Source: Burkholderiales bacterium (lineage in GTDB: Bacteria > Pseudomonadota > Gammaproteobacteria > Burkholderiales > Casimicrobiaceae). From it: a stretch of 8,210 nucleotides of DNA. Below are positions 1 through 4,305 of this stretch, piece by piece. Within the stretch, counting starts at the first letter, position 1, and every line of letters starts with the position of its first letter. Both the position numbers and the translations under genes were made by a program. The stretch is from contig JANXNO010000512.1 in the NCBI GenBank assembly GCA_025354075.1, forward strand, positions 1 to 8,210, in the 5' to 3' direction. A model generated the notes under the pieces. The model was not told the DNA's origin. It was given only the letters and a program-made list of their open reading frames with translations, and made no database searches.

Positions 1-2
1 AA

Positions 3-83
3 AAAGAAATTGCGTTGCGCTGGCCTGTAGCGCGAGCACTGGCAGCGGGACTTGGGCAGGTCGCAGGCTGGCTGTTGAGTTAG
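3..83 (+). CDS. Possible C-terminal end of an upstream gene (partial)
   Basis: One forward frame is open from the window edge and stops at TAG 81-83. It reads as about 26 residues, beginning KEIALRWPVARALAAG and ending GWLLS. The peptide is alanine- and leucine-rich with scattered arginines, as an amphipathic or membrane-associated C-terminal helix would be. This is too short to assign a family, and another forward frame is also open across this stretch, so the call is tentative. If real, its gene lies mostly left of the window and runs in the same direction as the SOUL gene, about 140 bp upstream of it. Confidence 0.3.
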   Translation, partial: KEIALRWPVARALAAGLGQVAGWLLS

Positions 84-174
84 TGCGGCAACTGTCTCAC
101 CGCACGACGCGCCGCGTATTGCACCAGGTCAAGGTTTGTCGGGAAAGGCACCCGCATCGCCTAGTTTGCATATT

Positions 175-180
175 GATAAT
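175..180 (+). promoter_or_regulatory. Candidate -10 element upstream of the SOUL gene
   Basis: GATAAT at 175-180 matches five of six positions of the sigma-70 -10 consensus and lies in an AT-rich pocket (165-181) inside otherwise GC-rich DNA. A start site near 187 would leave a leader of about 36 nt before the ATG at 223. No convincing -35 hexamer stands 16-18 bp upstream, so this is only a candidate. The rest of 84-222 shows no gene or strong hairpin to me. Confidence 0.3.
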
Positions 181-222
181 CGCAGGATCGCCGCAAACAT
201 CTTCCGCACACCATGAAAGAAA

Positions 223-933
223 ATGTCTATGACTTACCCCACACCTCGCGCCGCTGTGCGGGCGCATCCCTTACCGTCGAGTCCGTTTCGGGCGCAAGCA
301 TGGCTGGCTTCGACATTCATGCTCGCGGCGCTGTTGATCAGCGTGTTGCCGGTGACCGCCATGGCTACTGAAGAGCCCAAGTTTGAAGTGGTCACGACAG
401 ACGGTGACATCGAAGTGCGCCAATATGCACCGATGGTGGTGGCCGAGACCTTCGTTGACGGCAGTCAGGACGACGCCTCCAGTCGTGGGTTTCGCGTGAT
501 TGCGGGCTACATTTTTGGCGACAACAAACGCGCCGGGCAAAGCGCGGAGAAGATCGCGATGACGGCCCCGGTGACCCTCGAAAAGCAGGACGCCTCGCAG
601 AAAATCGCTATGACTGCGCCGGTTACGCTGGAGCCGCAGGGCAGTCGCTGGCGGGTTCATTTCGTGATGCCGTCGCAGTACAAGCTGGCTGATTTGCCTC
701 AGCCCAACAACGCAGCAGTGACGCTTCGTGAGATTCCAGGTCGTAAAGTTGCAGCGTTGCGCTTTTCAGGGTTTGCCGGTGAGGACAAAGTGGCAACCAA
801 AACGGCAGAGTTGCGCGGCTGGATAGCTGCCCGCGGAATGACCGTTGTCGGCGCTGCGCAGCTCGCCCGCTACGACCCGCCGTGGACGCTGCCGTTCATG
901 CGCAGGAACGAGGTACTGATCGAGGCTAAATAA
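223..933 (+). CDS. SOUL-family heme-binding protein, exported
   Basis: This 236-residue protein belongs to the SOUL/HBP family, whose animal members bind heme; the bacterial role is not settled. The family core starts near residue 53 (KFEVV...IEVRQY) and includes FGDNK (98-102), the hallmark KIAMTAPV motif, the RWRVHFVMPS strand (142-151) and the C-terminal YDPPWTLPFMRRNEV block (217-231). The hallmark appears twice, at residues 110-120 and 127-137, with identical residues. From memory, a doubled motif of this kind also occurs in other bacterial SOUL proteins. Residues 26-46 are hydrophobic after an arginine-bearing N-region, and TAMA before TEE (about residue 48) looks like a signal-peptidase site, so export to the periplasm is likely. 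The ATG at 223 supplies the basic N-region, whereas the next useful ATG (319) would start inside the hydrophobic stretch. The ribosome site is weak (AAAGAA just upstream). It is convergent with the next gene, leaving 27 bp between the stops. Confidence 0.9.
   Translation: MSMTYPTPRAAVRAHPLPSSPFRAQAWLASTFMLAALLISVLPVTAMATEEPKFEVVTTDGDIEVRQYAPMVVAETFVDGSQDDASSRGFRVIAGYIFGDNKRAGQSAEKIAMTAPVTLEKQDASQKIAMTAPVTLEPQGSRWRVHFVMPSQYKLADLPQPNNAAVTLREIPGRKVAALRFSGFAGEDKVATKTAELRGWIAARGMTVVGAAQLARYDPPWTLPFMRRNEVLIEAK
550..633 (+). repeat. In-frame duplication of the SOUL hallmark motif
   Basis: The 11-residue segment KIAMTAPVTLE is encoded at 550-582 and again at 601-633, separated by 18 nt (six residues, KQDASQ). 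The two protein copies are identical, but eight of the eleven codons differ, always at the third base (for example aag/aaa, gcg/gct, acg/act, gcc/gcg, gtg/gtt). The duplication is therefore old or has been recoded, and is not a recent slippage product. Confidence 0.9.
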
Positions 934-960
934 CCGGCTGAGTCAGCGCCGCCGCATCGC

Positions 961-1878
961 CTACTGTCCGCTTCGCCGAAAGCGCGGCGCGCTTGCGTAA
1001 ATCTCGGTCGTCATGCCATTGCCGTCCGGCTGCCAGCCGGGCGGGCCGAACAGATAGCCCGCGACCTCACGAAGACTCCGGGCCTTGCGCAAGTCTCGAA
1101 AGAGGTTGATCCACTGCTGAAACGCAATGCGCAACGGATTGTGGCTCTCGATGGGCTGTACCCAGCCGTAGCGCGGCGTGATGTCGTCACGCTCGGCGAC
1201 GTAGGTACCAAACAAGCGATCAAAAATCACCAGCACGCCGCCATAGTTCGCGTCCAGATATTCAACGTTTGACGCATGATGTACGCGGTGGGCGGAAGGC
1301 GAATTGATGACGCCCTCAAGTAAGCCCAATTTGGGAATCCACTCGGCGTGTATCCAGAACTGATAAAGCAGGTTGATCGCAAACGCGAGCAGGATGATTT
1401 GTGGCGCAAAACCTAGCCACGCCAGTGGCGAAAAAAATATCAGCGTGAGGGTGATTTTGCCCAGCCAGCCAAGCCGATACGCGGCCGACAAATTGAACTG
1501 ATTCGGCGAATGATGCACGGCGTGATTCGCCCAAAACCAGCGCACACGATGACTCGCACGGTGAAACCAGTAATACGCAAATTCGAGCGCGAAGAACAAC
1601 ACGATCCAGCTCAGCGGCTCGCGCATATTCCAGGTAAAAACACGATGCTCGTACAGCCATGCTGCACCGGGCAACGCGAGCAAAGCCGGCACGAAGTCGG
1701 CGATGCGTCGGCCCGCCGCGATCACCAGCGATGCCATCGCGCCCTTCCAGTCGTAGTCGCGCCGTCCGGTATACGTCAGCACCACGCCTTCAAGCAGCGA
1801 GCTACCGACGGCGACCGCAGCGATGATCAGATAAATGCGAACGAACAGTGCAGGTTCCATACGTTTCGATGTGCTCAT
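961..1878 (-). CDS. Sterol desaturase/fatty acid hydroxylase family membrane enzyme
   Basis: From the ATG at 1878 this is a 305-residue integral membrane protein of the fatty-acid-hydroxylase superfamily, which uses a histidine-ligated di-iron centre and O2 to hydroxylate or desaturate lipid substrates. All three histidine boxes are present: HRASH (106-110), HAVHH (119-123) and HRVHH (197-201). H177 in WIHAEW is a further family-type histidine. Hydrophobic segments lie near residues 10-35, 50-74, 89-104, 141-175 and 211-220, a normal layout for the family. The substrate cannot be told from sequence. The reverse frame stays open to about 2319, but that extension lies over the 5' part of the well-supported binding-protein gene and is basic low-quality sequence, so I reject it. 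ATG 1860 (starting MEPALF, 299 residues) is a possible alternative start. Neither has a clear Shine-Dalgarno sequence. Confidence 0.88.
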   Translation of the reverse strand: MSTSKRMEPALFVRIYLIIAAVAVGSSLLEGVVLTYTGRRDYDWKGAMASLVIAAGRRIADFVPALLALPGAAWLYEHRVFTWNMREPLSWIVLFFALEFAYYWFHRASHRVRWFWANHAVHHSPNQFNLSAAYRLGWLGKITLTLIFFSPLAWLGFAPQIILLAFAINLLYQFWIHAEWIPKLGLLEGVINSPSAHRVHHASNVEYLDANYGGVLVIFDRLFGTYVAERDDITPRYGWVQPIESHNPLRIAFQQWINLFRDLRKARSLREVAGYLFGPPGWQPDGNGMTTEIYASAPRFRRSGQ

Positions 1879-2068
1879 GGCGGCGGGTGACGTTGACGAC
1901 ACGGGGCAGCGTCGTGGAACGAAGCATATCGGTAATTTGACGGTGGTACGCAACGTTGCACGAGCGTAAAAAAAGGAAGAGCGGAACAACCCGTATCGGC
2001 GAGCGACGTGTGTGTCGCATACTCTCGAAAAGCGCGGCGCAGTCGTCCGCGCGATCAAGGAGGAAATC
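1879..2068. promoter_or_regulatory. Divergent intergenic region with weak candidate promoters
   Basis: About 190 bp separate the divergent desaturase-family and binding-protein starts, so promoters for both should lie here. On the reverse strand, TTGCGT (1953-1948) and GATATG (1930-1925) are 17 bp apart, but each matches its sigma-70 consensus at only three positions. On the forward strand, CATACT at 2018-2023 is a four-of-six -10 match placed to give a leader of about 40 nt, with no good -35. No clear operator palindrome was found. The region is certain; the individual elements are not. Confidence 0.35.
2057..2063 (+). promoter_or_regulatory. Strong Shine-Dalgarno site deciding the binding-protein start
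   Basis: AAGGAGG at 2057-2063 is a near-perfect complement to the 16S 3' end and sits 5 nt before the ATG at 2069. It fixes the start there rather than at the in-frame ATG at 2012, which would put a 19-residue charged extension in front of the signal peptide. Confidence 0.9.
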
Positions 2069-3097
2069 ATGTCGAGACGAATCACCGCGCTGGCCATGCT
2101 TGTTGCAAGCGCATTCTTTGTGGCCGCGCCCAACGCGCAGGCGCAAAACCTGAACCTGCTCTGCAACGCGACCATCGACTGGTGCGAGTTGATGAAGAAC
2201 AAGTTCGAGGCCGAGACGAACATCAAAACCAGTATGACACGGCGCAGCTCGGGCGAGTCGTACGCGCAGGTGCGCGCCGAGTCCGCGAACCCGAAGATTG
2301 ACGTGTGGTGGGCTGGCACCGGTGACCCGCATTTGCAGGCGGCAGGCGAAGGCCTGACCGAGGTTTACAAATCGCCGTCGCTGTCCAAATTGCAGCCGTG
2401 GGCGAACAAAGTGGCGGAGGCGTCAGGCAATCGTACCGTCGGCATTTATCTCGGCGCGCTCGGCTATTCGTACAACGACAAAATGTTGGCCTCGAAAAAG
2501 CTGGCTGCACCAAAATGCTGGAGCGATCTGGCCGATCCGAAGTACAAGGACGAAGTGCAAATGCCTGACCCGAATTCGTCGGGCACGGCGTACACCATGC
2601 TCGCCACACTGGTGCAGTTGATGGGTGAAGAAAAAGCGTTCGCCTTCATGAAAAGCATGCACAAAAACGTGAACCAGTACACCAAGAGCGGCGTCGCACC
2701 GTCACAGGCCGTAGGCCGTGGTGAAACGTTGATCGGCATCTCGTTTATGCATGATTTGATCGTGCCGAAGCTCGGCGGATTTCCGGTGACGCTGGTCGCG
2801 CCCTGCGAAGGCACGGGCTACGAAATCGGTTCGATGAGCATCATCAAAGGCGCACGCAACATGACCGAGGCCAAGCGCTTTTATGAGTTTGCATTGCGGC
2901 CTGATATTCAGTCGCTCGCGCCTTCGGTGAAGGCGTATCAAATTCCATCCAACATGGAAGCCAAAGTGTCGGCCGAATCGATCAAGCCGTCTGAGGTGAA
3001 ACTGATTGATTACGATCAGGTGAAGTACGGCTCGACTGAGGTGCGCAAACGTTTGTTGAAGCGGTGGTCGGACGAGGTTTCGGGCGCGCCGCGCTAG
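2069..3097 (+). CDS. ABC transporter periplasmic substrate-binding protein (FbpA/AfuA-type)
   Basis: This 342-residue protein has a clean Sec signal peptide (MSRR, hydrophobic residues 6-20, AQA cleavage site after residue 25). The mature part resembles periplasmic binding proteins of the iron(III)/2-aminoethylphosphonate/polyamine cluster. Visible family blocks are FEAETNIKTS (46-55), RRSSGESYAQVRAE (58-71), PKIDVWWAGTGDPHLQAA (75-92), GYSYN (132-136), WSDLADPKYK (151-160), the PDPNSSGTAY segment (166-175) and AYQIPSN near the C-terminus (289-295). It would capture a solute in the periplasm and pass it to an inner-membrane ABC permease. I do not see the tyrosine cluster of classical ferric-binding proteins, so the ligand is unknown. 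Four cysteines (32, 39, 150, 246) could form disulfides after export. No permease or ATPase gene is adjacent: the next gene is a phosphatase and the upstream one is divergent. Confidence 0.9.
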   Translation: MSRRITALAMLVASAFFVAAPNAQAQNLNLLCNATIDWCELMKNKFEAETNIKTSMTRRSSGESYAQVRAESANPKIDVWWAGTGDPHLQAAGEGLTEVYKSPSLSKLQPWANKVAEASGNRTVGIYLGALGYSYNDKMLASKKLAAPKCWSDLADPKYKDEVQMPDPNSSGTAYTMLATLVQLMGEEKAFAFMKSMHKNVNQYTKSGVAPSQAVGRGETLIGISFMHDLIVPKLGGFPVTLVAPCEGTGYEIGSMSIIKGARNMTEAKRFYEFALRPDIQSLAPSVKAYQIPSNMEAKVSAESIKPSEVKLIDYDQVKYGSTEVRKRLLKRWSDEVSGAPR

Positions 3098-3104
3098 TCT
3101 TGTT

Positions 3105-3225
3105 CCTCTCCCGCGCGCGGGAGAGGGCTAGGGTGAGGGCGATTGCGTTGCAAAGCCAATGTGATTCCGACACCACCGCCCTCACCCGCCCTGTCGGGCA
3201 CCCTCTCCCGCGCTGCGGGAGAGGG
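3105..3225. repeat. Composite intergenic palindromic repeat (REP/BIME-like)
   Basis: This element fills most of the 154 bp between the binding-protein stop and the phosphatase start. It holds a perfect 22-bp palindrome at 3105-3126 (arms CCTCTCCCGCG/CGCGGGAGAGG) and a second perfect 11-bp stem at 3201-3211/3215-3225 (CCCTCTCCCGC, loop GCT). Between them, GGGTGAGGGCG (3131-3141) and its exact reverse complement (3177-3187) form a further inverted pair, so the whole block folds back on itself as two head-to-head units. Such CCCTCTCCC-type repeats are common between genes in many proteobacteria. It probably ends or stabilises the upstream mRNA; there is no U-tract typical of a rho-independent terminator. 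Confidence 0.88.
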
Positions 3226-3251
3226 AATTCTTCGCAAACTATCCTGCGGCA

Positions 3252-4046
3252 ATGACAACCGAAACCATCTCTACCCGCTACGCCTTCGCTCAAACACTCG
3301 CCCATGCAGCGGGCACACTCGCCCACAACTACTTCAAAAACCTCGATCAAATCGTCGTTGAATCCAAAGGCACGCAAGACGAAGTCAGCATCGCCGACCG
3401 CGAGACGGAGATCTTCCTCCGCGCCCGCATTCTTGAGGCGTTTCCCGATGACGGCATCCTTGGCGAAGAAGGTGGCGACGACAGCAACGGCAAGGCTATC
3501 GTCTGGGTGCTGGATCCGATTGACGGCACCGCGTGTTTCGTCAACGGCATGTTCTCGTGGTGCATCTCGATTGCCGTGCTTGTCGACGGCGTGCCGAGCA
3601 TCGGCGTGGTGTTTGACCCGAATGCGAACGAGCTGTTTCATGCGGCCATTGGCGGCGCGGCGTTCGTCAACGACAAACCGATTCACGTCAAGGAGGTCGC
3701 CGACTTCAAAGGCGGCGTGCTCGGCGTCGGATTCTCACATCGCTCACAGCCCGAAGAGTTCACGCCGTTCATGCACACCCTGTTGTCAAGCGGCGGCATG
3801 TTCATCCGCAATGGCTCAGGCGCGCTGATGCTCTGCTACGTCGCGGCAGGACGCCTGATTGGCTACTACGAGCCACACATCAATTCATGGGATTGCCTCG
3901 CGGCTATCGTCATCGTCGAGGCGGCGGGCGGGCGTTGCAACGACTTCCTCGCGAACGACGGACTGACGCGCGGCAACCCGATTTTGGCGGCGGGTAAGCC
4001 GCTATATCCGCTGCTGCTTGTGGCGACTGGAAAAGACGTCGCCTAG
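3252..4046 (+). CDS. Inositol monophosphatase superfamily phosphatase
   Basis: This 264-residue cytosolic enzyme belongs to the Mg2+-dependent IMPase superfamily (IMPase, CysQ, HisN-type histidinol phosphatase), which hydrolyses small phosphate monoesters. The signature elements are in order: KGTQDEVSIAD (39-49), GEEGGD (71-76), DPIDGT (88-93), GSGAL (188-192) and NSWDCLAA (211-218). Inferred metal ligands are E72, D88, the I90 carbonyl, D91 and D214, all present. Length is normal for the family. After DPIDGT the sequence continues ACFVNG, where family members more often have TNF, RAF or KSF, so the substrate cannot be read from this loop. HisN-like histidinol phosphatase and inositol phosphatase both remain possible. 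The ATG at 3252 has no obvious Shine-Dalgarno sequence and lies 26 bp after the palindromic repeat. A terminator follows the stop directly. Confidence 0.88.
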   Translation: MTTETISTRYAFAQTLAHAAGTLAHNYFKNLDQIVVESKGTQDEVSIADRETEIFLRARILEAFPDDGILGEEGGDDSNGKAIVWVLDPIDGTACFVNGMFSWCISIAVLVDGVPSIGVVFDPNANELFHAAIGGAAFVNDKPIHVKEVADFKGGVLGVGFSHRSQPEEFTPFMHTLLSSGGMFIRNGSGALMLCYVAAGRLIGYYEPHINSWDCLAAIVIVEAAGGRCNDFLANDGLTRGNPILAAGKPLYPLLLVATGKDVA

Positions 4047-4048
4047 GC

Positions 4049-4078
4049 GCATCAGCTTTTTGCTGAAATGCTTTTTTT
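4049..4078 (+). terminator. Rho-independent terminator of the phosphatase gene
   Basis: Starting three bases after the TAG stop, GCATCAGC (4049-4056), a TTTTT loop, and GCTG-AA-ATGC (4062-4071) form an 8-bp stem with a two-base bulge, followed at once by seven T residues (4072-4078). This is the only classical hairpin-plus-U-tract in the window. Confidence 0.85.
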
Positions 4079-4305
4079 AAAAGGGCACAGAGGCATTATT
4101 GATCTTAAGTCGACTTTATGGCTTATCTCACGCCAGACCCATATAAAATAGGCCTTTCGTCACAAAGCTGAATCGATAGCGAGGCTGAGCGCGACGGGCG
4201 GCGTTAGCAGCGAAACGTCTGCCTGATGCCCTACGTGTACGCCATTTCGCATCGTCGTCGCGTACTATCCAAAAACAAAATTGCACTGAAAAACCGGAAA
4301 AGCGC
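4079..4305 (+). promoter_or_regulatory. Leader/promoter region of the large surface-protein gene
   Basis: These 227 bp hold no convincing gene. The first 75 bp are AT-rich, with a candidate -10 (TATAAAAT, 4142-4149) but no clear -35 at the right distance. If transcription starts near 4156, the leader would be about 150 nt. Within it, GTACGC (4237-4242) and GCGTAC (4260-4265) form a short inverted pair with a 17-nt loop. I recognise no known riboswitch. Just before the start, GGAAAAG around 4297-4303 may serve as a weak ribosome site. Confidence 0.35.

Noticed and set aside
937..947. Small palindrome GCTGAGTCAGC between the convergent stops as a bidirectional terminator
   Set aside because: The stem is only five base pairs and has no U-tract on either side, so it is too weak to call.
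1510..1890. Forward 126-codon open frame inside the desaturase-family gene
   Set aside because: It is antisense to a gene with all three histidine boxes, and its product is rich in histidine, arginine and glutamine with no domain, as expected of a shadow frame.
3105..3225. CRISPR array or attachment site in the repeat block
   Set aside because: The repeats are inverted palindromes without regularly spaced direct repeats and spacers, and no integrase or cas gene is present.
2982..3686. Reverse 234-codon open frame spanning the repeat and the phosphatase start
   Set aside because: It runs through the palindromic repeat and lies antisense to two well-supported genes. It has no recognisable domain.
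4150..4200. Possible cyclic-di-GMP riboswitch (a CAAAGC...ATAGC-like string)
   Set aside because: Only fragments resemble the class; the conserved first half and the pairing stems are absent.
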